A DNA stretch of 64,000 bases from ZC4RG35 sp040878345 (GTDB lineage: Bacteria > Actinomycetota > Acidimicrobiia > Spongiisociales > ZC4RG35): NCBI GenBank assembly GCA_040878345.1, contig JBBDML010000018.1:248001-312000 (forward strand). Direction: 5' to 3'. The position numbers and the translations under genes were made by a program. The notes beneath the pieces are model-generated. The model was not told the DNA's origin, searched no databases, and saw nothing but the letters and a program-made list of their open reading frames with translations. Shown here piece after piece: positions 25,630 through 34,583 of the stretch (position 1 is its first letter; the number at the start of each line of letters is the position of its first letter).

Positions 25630-26535
25630 CTAGGCCGACTGGACCATGTCGGGGAGCTCGACCACCGCGATCCCTTCCTCGCCGGGCATACCGACCGTCT
25701 CACCCTCGACCAGGATGGAGCGGCGCCGCAACGGAAGCGAGTAACAGAACCGGGCGCCGGTGGGGAACCTCCGCTCATACCAGACGTCACCCCCCATTAC
25801 CCGGGCCAACCGCCGGGCGATGGGAAGGCCCAAACCGATCCCGGTCGACTCGCGGGCATCGCCCTTGGAGAGCTGCTCGAAGTTCTCGAACACCCTCAGT
25901 GTCTCCTCGTCGGGGACGCCAGGGCCGTTGTCCGAGATGATCACCGTGTACTGGTCGCCGACCACGAAACCCTCGACCATGATCTGGTCACCCCCGTACT
26001 TCCGTGCATTCTCCATGAGGTTGCGCACGATCTGCTGGACCCGTCGCCGGTCGGCATAGACCCGCACCCCGTCGGGCAGCGACACCAGCGAGGTTTTCTT
26101 CCCGCCGTTGGGGAAGACCATCAACGCAACGTCCTCGATCAGGTCGCCGAGGTCGAACAACTCGGGGTCCAAGCGGAGACGATCGGCCTCGAGACGAGGG
26201 ATCACCAACACGTCCTCGACCAGGTCGCCCAGATAGATCGATTGACGATTGATGATGGTCAGGAACTCGGTTACCTCCTCGTCGGGCAGGTCCTCCCAGG
26301 ACTCGAGGAGGGTGTGGGCGAACCCGGCGATCGAGGTCAGAGGGGTCCGCAGCTCATGGCTGACCATGGCGACGAAGTCGTTCTTGATCCGATGTGCCTC
26401 CTCGGAGAGACGGATCACCTCGCGCTCTCGCTCCCGTCCCTGGGCCGTGATTCGCCAGGCCCAGATGACGGCGGCGACGCCGATCAAAGGCAATAGATAG
26501 CTGAGGAAATCTGCGGGACGGAACACATCGGGCAT
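25630..26535 (-). CDS. membrane-bound sensor histidine kinase
   Basis: Protein of 301 residues with one N-terminal hydrophobic helix (FLSYLLPLIGVAAVIWAW), a short linker coil and no recognisable extracellular sensor. The HisKA H-box is FVAMVSHELRTPLTSIAGF with His60. The catalytic ATPase has the N-box NLMENARKYGG, G1 DNGPGVPDE, F-box FENFEQ and G2 GIGLGLPIAR. No response regulator gene is adjacent. Upstream on the same strand lies a CheA-like hybrid protein with its own receiver domain, which may be a partner. That pairing is inference. Confidence 0.9.
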   Translation of the reverse strand: MPDVFRPADFLSYLLPLIGVAAVIWAWRITAQGREREREVIRLSEEAHRIKNDFVAMVSHELRTPLTSIAGFAHTLLESWEDLPDEEVTEFLTIINRQSIYLGDLVEDVLVIPRLEADRLRLDPELFDLGDLIEDVALMVFPNGGKKTSLVSLPDGVRVYADRRRVQQIVRNLMENARKYGGDQIMVEGFVVGDQYTVIISDNGPGVPDEETLRVFENFEQLSKGDARESTGIGLGLPIARRLARVMGGDVWYERRFPTGARFCYSLPLRRRSILVEGETVGMPGEEGIAVVELPDMVQSA

Positions 26536-26586
26536 GCCACTTCTGATATCGGCGCCAGGGGCGCCGGGCTGAAGACCAAGAGGGCC

Positions 26587-28614
26587 TCAGGCGGTGTCGG
26601 CGCTGTCGATTCCGAGGAGCTGTTTCAGGGTCTTGGTGAGGACGCCCTGACGGAGGTCGAACTTGTCCAGGTAGGCATCCACCCCGACCTCCCAGGCGGC
26701 CCGTTTCTCCTCGGCGGTGGCGACTCCGGACACCATGATTATCGGGACCCTGATCTCGGCGGCCCGCATCGCCCGGACCAGTTCCACGCCATTCGACCTC
26801 GGCATCGAGTAGTCGACCACCATGGCGTCGAACCCGTCCGTCGCCATCGCCAGGACGGCCTCGCGAGCCCCGCTGGCGACCTCGACCTCGAACCCGGCTC
26901 CGTTCAGGGTCGCCGACAGGAGCTGGCGAACCCCGGCCGAGTCGTCGACGACAAGGATCTTGGGCTTGTCGTCGAGGCTCCGCGGGCGCTGCCTGGCCAC
27001 CACCCCCAGGAAGTTGGGCTCGATCACGACCAGGATCTGACCACCGCCGAGGAGAGCGGCACCGGTGATGTGGCCGGCGCCCTCGAGAATCGGGCCGAGG
27101 TTCTTGACCGCGACCCGCCGACGGTCGACCAGCTCGCTCACGGTGACCGCCACCAACCCCGAGCGCGTGCTCACCACCAACAGCTCAGACTCGTCAGCCG
27201 GCTCAGGTGCCCCCACTGCCAGGGAGAGAGACACGCAAGGAATGCTGGCACTCTTGAACTGGAGCTCGCGCCCATTGCCCTTGGAGGCGATCGTCGCCTT
27301 CGACAGGGGCATGGTGGCCTCGACTGCCGCCTCGGGGATCCCCCAGAACTGATCTCCCAGCGCCACCACCACCACGTTCTGAAGGACCATCGACATGGGC
27401 AGCACCATGATCACCGTGGTCCCCTGGCCGCGATAGGAGCTGACGTGGACCGCCCCGTTGACGGTCTCAACCGCCTCCAGGGCGGCGGGAAGCCCGTCGC
27501 CGCTCCCGGAGAAGTCGCTGACAGTGGTTGCGGTGCTGAAGCCCTGATGGAACAGGACCGGGGAGAGGTCGGGGGGGAGGATCGGTAGACCTCTCACGTA
27601 GGCCACCTCGGCGACCCGGTCCCAGTCGATCCCGGCGCCGTCGTCGGAGACCGAGATCTCGACCCGCTGGTCACTGGTCACAGCACTGACCTTGATGGTC
27701 CCGGTCGCCGGTTTGCCGGCCCCGACTCGCACATCCGGGGGCTCGATCCCGTGATCCACTGCGTTCACAAGGAGGTGCCGAAGGGGCTCGCGGATCAGGT
27801 CGACGATCTGACGGTCGAGCTGGACGTCCTGACCCTCGACCTCGACCCTGACGTCTTTGCCCATCCTCCGTGCCAGGTAACGCACGAACTGGGGGAAGGT
27901 GGACACCGCGTCGAAGAACGGGACATTGGCCAGGGCCACCGCCTGGTCCTGGATGTCACTGATCGACTCGCTCAGTCGCTCCAGCTGACGGCGCCAGGAC
28001 TTGCGGAACATCTCGGGATCGGCACCCTCGATGGAGACCAGGGAGAGGTCGGCGAGGGCATCGGCATCTAAGGAGACTTCGACGATTCGGTTGATCAGCC
28101 GATAGAGGTGACCGGTGTCGACCCGGGTGGCACCTCCCAGCAGGTCTTCGGAGACCGAGGTGAGCAGACCGCCCAGGCCTGTCTGATCTGGGGGGCGAAA
28201 GACGACCACTTCCGCCGTCTCGGCAATGGCCTCGACATCGATCTTGGCGAGCAAGTCGACCAGGTCTCCGTCAGCGGGGTTGTCGAGGGCCGCCACCAAC
28301 CGGCCGGCTATCGCCTCCATCGTGACCATGGCGTCTGCGGGGAGCGGCTCTGCCTCGGATACCGACCGCCACATCCGCTCCAGGACGGCACCGGCATCCT
28401 TGATGGCGTCGTATCCCAGGAGCCCGGCGGAGCCCTTCACGGTATGGGCGTCGCGGACCAGGTCGGCCACGGTCTCGAGGGACAGAGAGCCGGTTGAGAG
28501 GTCGCGGGCACCCGCGACAAGACGACGCGAGCGCTCTTCGAGCTCTTCGCGGAAGATGCGCGTCAACTCGGGTGTGTTGAGATCCAAATGCGGTTTCCCT
28601 GGCTTGCCATTCAT
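26587..28614 (-). CDS. CheA-like hybrid histidine kinase (Hpt-HATPase-CheW-receiver)
   Basis: Protein of 675 residues. The N-terminal Hpt domain has the phospho-acceptor His57 in DAHTVKGSAGLLGY. A HATPase domain follows (HLLVNAVDHGIEPPDVR, DDGAGIDWDRV, GDGLPAALEAVE), preceded by a helical segment in the position of the CheA dimerisation domain. A CheW-like domain comes next (VVVVALGDQFWGIPEAAVEATM onward). The C-terminal receiver domain has KILVVDDSAG, the phospho-acceptor Asp in MVVDYSMPRSNG, and the conserved Lys near VDAYLDKFDL. No methyl-accepting protein, cheW, cheR or cheB lies nearby, so it may control something other than flagellar chemotaxis. The ATG at 28614 is preferred; a GTG at 28620 adds two residues. 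Confidence 0.88.
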   Translation of the reverse strand: MNGKPGKPHLDLNTPELTRIFREELEERSRRLVAGARDLSTGSLSLETVADLVRDAHTVKGSAGLLGYDAIKDAGAVLERMWRSVSEAEPLPADAMVTMEAIAGRLVAALDNPADGDLVDLLAKIDVEAIAETAEVVVFRPPDQTGLGGLLTSVSEDLLGGATRVDTGHLYRLINRIVEVSLDADALADLSLVSIEGADPEMFRKSWRRQLERLSESISDIQDQAVALANVPFFDAVSTFPQFVRYLARRMGKDVRVEVEGQDVQLDRQIVDLIREPLRHLLVNAVDHGIEPPDVRVGAGKPATGTIKVSAVTSDQRVEISVSDDGAGIDWDRVAEVAYVRGLPILPPDLSPVLFHQGFSTATTVSDFSGSGDGLPAALEAVETVNGAVHVSSYRGQGTTVIMVLPMSMVLQNVVVVALGDQFWGIPEAAVEATMPLSKATIASKGNGRELQFKSASIPCVSLSLAVGAPEPADESELLVVSTRSGLVAVTVSELVDRRRVAVKNLGPILEGAGHITGAALLGGGQILVVIEPNFLGVVARQRPRSLDDKPKILVVDDSAGVRQLLSATLNGAGFEVEVASGAREAVLAMATDGFDAMVVDYSMPRSNGVELVRAMRAAEIRVPIIMVSGVATAEEKRAAWEVGVDAYLDKFDLRQGVLTKTLKQLLGIDSADTA

Positions 28615-28657
28615 CGGCACCGCCCCACCAGGTCTGAATGGACCTATTGGCTCTCGA

Positions 28658-30202
28658 TCACTCCCATTCGATGGTGGCCGGTGGTTTCGACGAGATGTCG
28701 TAGGCCACGCGGTTCACCCCGGGTACCTCGTTGATGATCCGTGAGGACATCCGTTCCAACACCTCGAACGGGATCCGGGCCCAGTCGGCGGTCATGGCAT
28801 CCTCCGAGGTCACCGCCCGGATCACCAGTGGGTAGGCATAGGTGCGCCCGTCGCCTTGAACCCCCACCGTCTTCACCGTCGGCAGCACCCCGAACGCCTG
28901 CCAGATCTCCCGGTAGAGACCAGCCCTCCTCACCTCCTCGGTGATGATGGCGTCCGCGGCCCGAAGCACCTCGAGTCGCTCCAGGGTGACCTCACCGATG
29001 ATCCGCACCGCCAGCCCCGGGCCGGGGAAAGGTTGGCGCCATACGATCTCCTCGGGCAACCCCAGCTCTTCTCCGATGGCTCGCACCTCGTCCTTGAACA
29101 GGTCCCGGAGTGGCTCGACCAGTTCGAGGGTCATGTCCTCGGGGAGCCCGCCCACGTTGTGATGTGTCTTGATGGTGGCCGCCGAGGCAGAGCCGGACTC
29201 GATCACATCGGGATAGAGAGTCCCCTGGACCAGGAACCGGGCCTCACCGACACCCGAAGCGGCCTCCTCGAAGATCCGGATGAAGGTCTCGCCGATGATC
29301 ATGCGTTTCTGCTCGGGGTCGGTGACACCGGCGAGCTGCTCGAGGAAGCGGTCCGCCGCCTTGACATGGATCAGGTCGACGTCGAACGCCGCCCGGAACG
29401 CCTCCTCGACCTGCTCCGCCTCCCCGGCCCTGAGCAGGCCGTGGTCGACGAAGATGCAGGTGAGCTGGTCACCTACGGCCTCATGGACGATGGCGGCGGC
29501 CACCGCCGAGTCGACACCGCCACTCAAACCACAGATGACCCTCCCTGACCCCACCTGCTCTCTGATCAGCGCCACCTGGGTTTCGATGATCGAGTGGGAG
29601 GTCCATGTGGGCAAGGCCCCGCAGACCTCGTGGATGAAACGCTTGAGGATCTCACCACCCCGGGGGGTATGTGCCACCTCCGGGTGGAACTGGACGCCGT
29701 ACAGCCCACGGTCGACGCTCTCCATGGCCGCGACTTGCGCACCCGGGGAGGTCCCCACCGGTGAGAACCCGGCAGGCACCTCGACCACCTGGTCGCCATG
29801 CGACATCCAAACCGGCTGCTCGTTGGGAAGCCCGCGTAACAACACCGAGTCGGCAGTGGCACGGAATGCGGTCTTGCCGTACTCCCTCTCGCCGGTGTGG
29901 GCCACCTTGCCCCCCAGTGATTGGGCGATCAACTGGTGCCCGTAGCAGATCCCCAGCACCGGTATACCGAGGTCGAGGATGCCGGAGTCCATCCGGTAGG
30001 CATCTTCGGCATAGACCGACGCCGGCCCGCCGGAGAGGATGATCCCCACCGGGCGTCGCCGGCGCACCTCGTCGGGCGTGATGTCCCAGGGCACTATCTC
30101 CGAGCGGACGTGAGCTTCGCGGACCCGTCGGGCGATCAGCTGGGCGTATTGTGCGCCGAAGTCGACGACGAGGACGGTGGGTTCGCGCTCGGGGGCGCTC
30201 AC
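28658..30202 (-). CDS. guaA: GMP synthase (glutamine-hydrolysing)
   Basis: Converts XMP to GMP with ATP and glutamine, the last step of GMP synthesis. At 514 residues it has standard length. The N-terminal class I amidotransferase has the nucleophile Cys86 in LGICYGHQL and the His173/Glu175 pair in QFHPEVAHT. The ATP-pyrophosphatase domain has SGGVDS at 227-232, and the C-terminal dimerisation domain ends in the usual INEVPGVNRVAYDISSKPP. The start overlaps the upstream guaB3 stop by four bases, so the two are coupled. Confidence 0.97.
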   Translation of the reverse strand: MSAPEREPTVLVVDFGAQYAQLIARRVREAHVRSEIVPWDITPDEVRRRRPVGIILSGGPASVYAEDAYRMDSGILDLGIPVLGICYGHQLIAQSLGGKVAHTGEREYGKTAFRATADSVLLRGLPNEQPVWMSHGDQVVEVPAGFSPVGTSPGAQVAAMESVDRGLYGVQFHPEVAHTPRGGEILKRFIHEVCGALPTWTSHSIIETQVALIREQVGSGRVICGLSGGVDSAVAAAIVHEAVGDQLTCIFVDHGLLRAGEAEQVEEAFRAAFDVDLIHVKAADRFLEQLAGVTDPEQKRMIIGETFIRIFEEAASGVGEARFLVQGTLYPDVIESGSASAATIKTHHNVGGLPEDMTLELVEPLRDLFKDEVRAIGEELGLPEEIVWRQPFPGPGLAVRIIGEVTLERLEVLRAADAIITEEVRRAGLYREIWQAFGVLPTVKTVGVQGDGRTYAYPLVIRAVTSEDAMTADWARIPFEVLERMSSRIINEVPGVNRVAYDISSKPPATIEWE

Positions 30203-31356
30203 CCCATCCCGACCTTCTGGGATCGTTGCAGTGACTTGCCCTCGGTCTGGAACGAGGGAGCGATCATGACCTCGGCCTTCTGGAACTCCTTCACATCGGA
30301 GTAGCCAGTGGTGGCCATCGACATGCGAAGGGCACCAAAGAGGTTCAGCCGACCATCGTTCTCATGAGCCGGGCCCACCAGGATCTCCTCCAGGGTCCCC
30401 CGGTCGCCGACATGGACCCGGGCGCCGCGGGGAAGGGTGGGATGGAATGTCGCCATCCCCCAGTGATATCCCCGGCCCGGTGCCTCGGTCGCCGATGCCA
30501 GCGGGGAGCCGATCATCACCGAGTCGGCGCCACAGGCGATCGCTTTGGCCACGTCGCCACCGGTCCGCATCCCGCCATCGGCGATGACATGCACGTAGCG
30601 CCCGGTCTCGTCGAGATACCGGATCCTGGCTCCGGCGGCGTCGGCGATGGCGGTGGCCTGTGGCACCCCGACACCCAGGACCCCACGAGTGGTGCAGGCG
30701 GCGCCGGGGCCCACGCCGACCAGGACTCCTACAGCCCCGGTTCGCATCAGGTGGAGGGCGGTCGAATAGCTGGCGCAACCACCCACGATCACAGGGACTT
30801 CACAGCCGCCGATGTACTCCTTGAGGTTGAGCGGCTCGTCACGACTGGAGACGTGCTCCGCCGAGACCACCGTCCCCTGGATGACCAGGATGTCGAGCCC
30901 GGCCTCGAGGGCAAGGGGGGCCCAGCTGCGAACACGCGGCGGGGTCAGGCTGGCCGCTGCGACCACGCCCGCGGCTTTGAGGTCGGCGACGCGCTGGCCG
31001 ATCAGCTCTGGCTTGACCGGCTCGAGGTAGATCTCCTGCATCCGCCGCGTCGCCTTCTCGTCGGGGAGCTCTGCGATCTGCTCGAAATAGGGGGTGGGGT
31101 CGTCATAGCGCGACCACAGCCCTTCGAGATTGAGGACGGCGAGGCCGCCCAGCCCTCCGATCGTGATGGCTGTCTCCGGGCTGATCGCAGAGTCCATCGC
31201 CGATCCCATCATCGGGAGCTCGAACCTGAAGGCATCGAGCTGCCAGGAGATGTCGATGTCGTCGGGGTCGCGGGTGCGGCGCGAAGGGACGATGGCGATG
31301 TCGTCGAAGCCGAAGGCCTGGCGACCGGACTTGCCGATTCCGATGTCGATCTCCAC
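30199..31356 (-). CDS. guaB3: GuaB3 family IMP dehydrogenase-related protein
   Basis: Protein of 385 residues with an IMPDH/GMPR TIM barrel. It has the FDDIAIVPSRRTRDPDDID opening of the GuaB3 branch, the catalytic cysteine loop GPGAACTTRGVLGVG (Cys221), IADGGMRTGGDVAKAIACGAD, and MIGSPLASATEAPG. It lacks the CBS (Bateman) domains of canonical GuaB. GuaB3 is widespread in actinobacteria and some members act as GMP reductase or in purine salvage. It is coupled to guaA downstream by a four-base overlap. It starts divergently from the CPBP protease gene with 74 bases between. Confidence 0.92.
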   Translation of the reverse strand: MEIDIGIGKSGRQAFGFDDIAIVPSRRTRDPDDIDISWQLDAFRFELPMMGSAMDSAISPETAITIGGLGGLAVLNLEGLWSRYDDPTPYFEQIAELPDEKATRRMQEIYLEPVKPELIGQRVADLKAAGVVAAASLTPPRVRSWAPLALEAGLDILVIQGTVVSAEHVSSRDEPLNLKEYIGGCEVPVIVGGCASYSTALHLMRTGAVGVLVGVGPGAACTTRGVLGVGVPQATAIADAAGARIRYLDETGRYVHVIADGGMRTGGDVAKAIACGADSVMIGSPLASATEAPGRGYHWGMATFHPTLPRGARVHVGDRGTLEEILVGPAHENDGRLNLFGALRMSMATTGYSDVKEFQKAEVMIAPSFQTEGKSLQRSQKVGMG

Positions 31357-31430
31357 TCGTTCCTCCAGCGCTCAGACGGAGGGTAACAGTGTGTGCCCGC
31401 GTGCCGGCAGTAGGCTCCCGGCCAGTGGCC

Positions 31431-32129
31431 ATGCCCTGGACGATCGTTGATTTCGCGCTCGTCTGGCTGGGGGGATTCGCCGGCACCTGGCTCTTCTATG
31501 GGGTGGGGACGATGATCGGGCTCGACGAGGGGCTCATCGTTCTCGGGCTCGCCGGTCAATACCTGGGAAACCTTGGGGTGCTTTGGCTGCTGGCGCGGAG
31601 GAAGGCCGACTCCACCCTTGGCCTGTCCATCGAGCCCAAGGACATCCGGTATGTGGGGCTTGGGATCTTGATCCAGATCGCGTCCGCCATCCTCATCGAG
31701 CCTCTGGCAAGGATCCTGTTCCCCGATGGCCCGCCCCCCCAACAGATCGCAGAGATCATCTCGGACCCAGGGGCCTCGATGATGCTCAAGCTCAGCCTGT
31801 TCTCCGCCGCGGTGCTCTTGGCCCCGGTGACCGAGGAGCTGATGTTCCGCGGGGTGCTGCTACGCGCCGTAGAGCATCGAGGGCGCCGGATAGCGATGGT
31901 GATCACCGCCCTGGTGTTTGCGCTGGTGCACCTGCTCGGGGTGGATCCAGACCGGTTCCTGGCGTCGGCGGTGGTGGTGGCTCCACCCATCTTCCTGCTC
32001 GGGCTGATGTTGGCCTGGCTCACCATCAGGGAGGGGCGGCTGGGACCGGCCATCTTCCTCCACTCCGGCTGGAACCTGCTGGCGGCCCTGGTGCTGCTCC
32101 TCCCCAGCGAGTTGCTGGAGTCGGTCTAG
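31431..32129 (+). CDS. CPBP family intramembrane glutamic endopeptidase
   Basis: Membrane protein of 232 residues with about six hydrophobic helices. The Abi/CAAX-protease signature is present: E-E-x-x-x-R in TEELMFRGVLLRAVEHR, His in FALVHLLGVD, and the final His in ILFHSGWNL-like IFLHSGWNLL. The family includes CAAX prenyl endopeptidases, bacteriocin self-immunity proteins and regulators of signalling. The role here is unknown. The ATG at 31431 is chosen; a GTG two codons upstream (31425) is equally possible. A tandem 72-bp repeat follows the gene. Confidence 0.88.
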   Translation: MPWTIVDFALVWLGGFAGTWLFYGVGTMIGLDEGLIVLGLAGQYLGNLGVLWLLARRKADSTLGLSIEPKDIRYVGLGILIQIASAILIEPLARILFPDGPPPQQIAEIISDPGASMMLKLSLFSAAVLLAPVTEELMFRGVLLRAVEHRGRRIAMVITALVFALVHLLGVDPDRFLASAVVVAPPIFLLGLMLAWLTIREGRLGPAIFLHSGWNLLAALVLLLPSELLESV

Positions 32130-32157
32130 CCAGGCGCGGGCCCTTGCCTGGGCAGGG

Positions 32158-32301
32158 CGAGGACCCCCCTCGCTACCCCAACCCAGGGCCCCAGACCCCG
32201 CCCACCGATGGTAGGAACCCAGGGTTCGCCGAAGACCCCCCTCGCTACCCCAACTCGGGGCCCCAGACCCCGCCCACCGATGGTAGGAACCCTGGGTTCG
32301 C
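32158..32301. repeat. two tandem copies of a 72-bp unit
   Basis: Copy 1 is 32158-32229 and copy 2 is 32230-32301. Each holds GACCCCCCTCGCTACCCCAA, a GGGGCCCC core, CCCGCCCACCGATGGTAGG, and ends AACCC(A/T)GGGTTCGC. They differ at only a few positions. They lie between the CPBP protease gene (stop 32129) and trpS (stop 32337), which converge. No gene lies in the 207-base gap. Confidence 0.92.
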
Positions 32302-32336
32302 GGGGGGGTTCGCGCAGGGTTATCCGAATGTCGACC

Positions 32337-33317
32337 TCAGCCCAGCCCGACCCTCTCCCGCACCGATGCCATGGTCTGACTCGCCATCTCCCGGCCCCGC
32401 TCGGCGCTGGAGGACATGACCCGGGCCACCTCGGCGTCCGACATCCCTAGATAACGCTCCCGTATCGGCTCGATGCCCTTTGCGGTGACCTCGGCGACCG
32501 CCGATTTGAACACCCCGTAACCGGCGTCGCCGTATTCCTCGACCAGATCGGCGATGGGGCGGCCGCTGAAGAAGGAGTGGATCTCGAGGAGGTTCGAGAT
32601 CCCTGGCTTCACACCCCAGTCGAGACTGACCTCGGAGCCGGCGTCGGTTACCGCCGACTTGATCTTGGCCACTATCTCGTCGTGGGTGTCGGTGAGGAGG
32701 ATCCTCGACCTGGGGCTGGGGTCCGACTTCGACATCTTGGCCATCGGGTCGGTCAACGACATCACCCTGGCGCCGATCTTGGGAGTGATCCGCTCCGGTA
32801 CTGGGAACAGGTCGCCGAAGCGGCTGTTGAACCGCTCAGCCAGATCGCGGGTGAGCTCGAGATGTTGGGTCTGGTCATCGCCCACCGGGACGGCGTGAGC
32901 CCGGTGGATCAAGATGTCGGCCGCCATCAGGACCGGATAGGCGAGCAGGCCGAAGTTCAGGCCCGCCCGGTCCGACTTCTCCTTGTACTGGGTCATCCGC
33001 TCCAGCTGTCCGACACCGGCGATGGTGGCCATCACCCAGGCGAGCTCGATGTGCTGGTGCACGTCCGACTGGTAGTAGAAGAGCGATCGAGAGGGGTCCA
33101 CACCCACGGCCATGATCATGCGGGCCAGTTGCCGCCGCTCCCGCTCCAGGTCGGCCGGCATGTAGGGCACCGTCATGGCATGCAGATCCACGACGCAGTA
33201 CACGGTGTCGTAGTCCTCCTGCATCGCCACCCAGTTGTCGAAGGCACCGATCAAGTTCCCGATGTGGGGCTCTCCGGTGGGCTGGGCGCCCGAGAAAACA
33301 CGCTTCCTCTCAGTCAT
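32337..33317 (-). CDS. trpS: tryptophanyl-tRNA synthetase
   Basis: Class I aminoacyl-tRNA synthetase of 326 residues that charges tRNA-Trp. The HIGH-type motif is PTGEPHIGNLIGA near residue 13, and the KMSKS motif is AKMSKSDPS near residue 194. Other TrpRS blocks are YCVVDLHAMTV and FYQSDVHQHIELAWV. It is preceded on its own strand by a GC-rich hairpin and T-rich tract, and by a nine-codon open frame containing a Trp codon. This suggests attenuation of its expression. Confidence 0.96.
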   Translation of the reverse strand: MTERKRVFSGAQPTGEPHIGNLIGAFDNWVAMQEDYDTVYCVVDLHAMTVPYMPADLERERRQLARMIMAVGVDPSRSLFYYQSDVHQHIELAWVMATIAGVGQLERMTQYKEKSDRAGLNFGLLAYPVLMAADILIHRAHAVPVGDDQTQHLELTRDLAERFNSRFGDLFPVPERITPKIGARVMSLTDPMAKMSKSDPSPRSRILLTDTHDEIVAKIKSAVTDAGSEVSLDWGVKPGISNLLEIHSFFSGRPIADLVEEYGDAGYGVFKSAVAEVTAKGIEPIRERYLGMSDAEVARVMSSSAERGREMASQTMASVRERVGLG

Positions 33318-33328
33318 CTCGTCCTCTC

Positions 33329-33357
33329 AAACAAGAAGCCGCCGGGGTCCCGGCGGC
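33329..33357 (-). terminator. intrinsic terminator/attenuator hairpin upstream of trpS
   Basis: On the minus strand GCCGCCGGG-AC-CCCGGCGGC forms an almost fully paired stem (33338-33357), followed directly by TTCTTGTTT. That is the best Rho-independent terminator shape in the window. It sits only 20 bases before the trpS start codon, where it could only act as an attenuator of trpS. Confidence 0.7.
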
Positions 33358-33385
33358 GACACTACGGCAAGGGATAGTGGTCCGC

Positions 33386-33415
33386 TCAGCGGGAGCGCCA
33401 CCCGGTGCCGGTCAT
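33386..33415 (-). CDS. candidate trpS leader peptide MTGTGWRSR
   Basis: Nine-codon open frame beginning with ATG and containing one TGG codon, 28 bases upstream of the terminator-like hairpin. Trp leader peptides before trp genes and trpS are known in actinobacteria (ribosome-mediated attenuation). Only one Trp codon and no clear ribosome binding site are seen, so this is a candidate. The region GGTGGCG spanning the Trp codon can pair with CGCCGCC at the 5' side of the terminator stem. Confidence 0.35.
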   Translation of the reverse strand: MTGTGWRSR

Positions 33416-33451
33416 CTGAAACACCAGCCGAGTCTAACCCGAGCCCGAAGA

Positions 33452-34504
33452 TCACCCGGCCACGACAGCTGCGGCGCCGGCCGTGGTGATGGACTCGAGG
33501 AACCCGGCGACGATCTCATCCACCGGGGTCACCGGCAACAGGACCGCAGCGCCCTGGTCGGTGAGATGATCCAGGACCTGCACCTCGAGCTCGGTGATCT
33601 CCCCCTGATCCAGGTCGCGCATCGCCCATGCCAGGTTCACCGCATCACTGAGAGTGAGCTGGTCGTCGACTGTGACATGGGGCGCCAGCGAACCGGCCAC
33701 GATGGTCAGCGCTTGGGGGCTGGTGAAGTCCGAGAGCCGGGCCATCATGTCGATGAGGAAGCGACGCTGACGCTGATTCCGCACCAGGTCGTTCATCCCC
33801 GGCATGATCTGCCAGCCGTTGGCGGTCAGCTCCTCGGTATGCCGGGAACGCAGCCAGGCGAGCGACTCGGCCCCGGTGGCGGCCGTGCACCCCTGCGGAA
33901 GCGACAGGTTGGCCCGAGCATCCCTGACCGGCAGCTCGACACAGATCTCGTATCCACCGATCCGGTCGACTGCATCCTGGAACCCGGCCAAGTCGACCAT
34001 TGCGTAATGGTCGACAGGCTCCCCAATCAGGTCCTCCACCGCCAGAAGGAGGAGAGTGGGCCCGTTGATCCGGTTCCCGCACCCCTCGAGTAGGGCATTG
34101 AGCCGATTCTCGGATCCGGTGCAGGCGTCCTCCACCCACAAATCTCGGGGCAGGGAGAGGATGGCGGTCCCGGTGGGGCTCTTGATCAGGACCATGACCA
34201 CATCGGCACGGCGCCCCTCGAAGTCACCGAAACCCTGGAGATCGTCGAGCTCGTCTCTGGCGTCGGATCCGACCAGCAGGAATATCTCCGTCTCCTCGTC
34301 GACTTCGATGGGATCGGTCTCGCCCTCGTCCACCGTGTCCCCTTGAGCCGCCGGCACCGCCGCACCCTCCGAGGTCCGGTCGATGGTCACCCGGTTCACA
34401 TTGGCCCAGGTGGAATAGGCAAACGCCACAGCCATCCCGGCGAGCAGGCACACCACCACCACGATGAGGACGACGATGCGTTTCTTGGTGAATGTGGAGG
34501 CCAT
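33452..34504 (-). CDS. LCP (LytR-CpsA-Psr) family cell-wall glycopolymer ligase
   Basis: Membrane-anchored extracytoplasmic enzyme of 350 residues that attaches glycopolymers to peptidoglycan. The N-terminus has a transmembrane anchor (RIVVLIVVVVCLLAGMAVAFAY). The LCP domain follows: FLLVGSDARDELDD, RRADVVMVLIKSPTGTAILSLPRDLWVE with the conserved Arg-Asp, NRLNALLEGCG, and MVDLAGFQDAVDRIGGYEI, then SLAWLRSRHTEE. The acidic linker at residues about 50-70 is low complexity. It lies between a histidine kinase gene and trpS on the same strand. Confidence 0.9.
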   Translation of the reverse strand: MASTFTKKRIVVLIVVVVCLLAGMAVAFAYSTWANVNRVTIDRTSEGAAVPAAQGDTVDEGETDPIEVDEETEIFLLVGSDARDELDDLQGFGDFEGRRADVVMVLIKSPTGTAILSLPRDLWVEDACTGSENRLNALLEGCGNRINGPTLLLLAVEDLIGEPVDHYAMVDLAGFQDAVDRIGGYEICVELPVRDARANLSLPQGCTAATGAESLAWLRSRHTEELTANGWQIMPGMNDLVRNQRQRRFLIDMMARLSDFTSPQALTIVAGSLAPHVTVDDQLTLSDAVNLAWAMRDLDQGEITELEVQVLDHLTDQGAAVLLPVTPVDEIVAGFLESITTAGAAAVVAG

Positions 34505-34583
34505 GGCGAGGGAGGTCGGAGATGCGATTCTATGACATCGGAGATTTAGGTATGACGGCGTGGCGGCGCCGGCCGTCCTGGGC

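Noticed and set aside
23319..25790. Longer pcrA start at 25790
   Set aside because: The added region reads through the histidine kinase end and a repeat; PcrA homology starts at the ATG at 25547.
24069..25940. 623-codon plus-strand open frame opposite pcrA
   Set aside because: It lies opposite all helicase motifs and has no recognisable domain.
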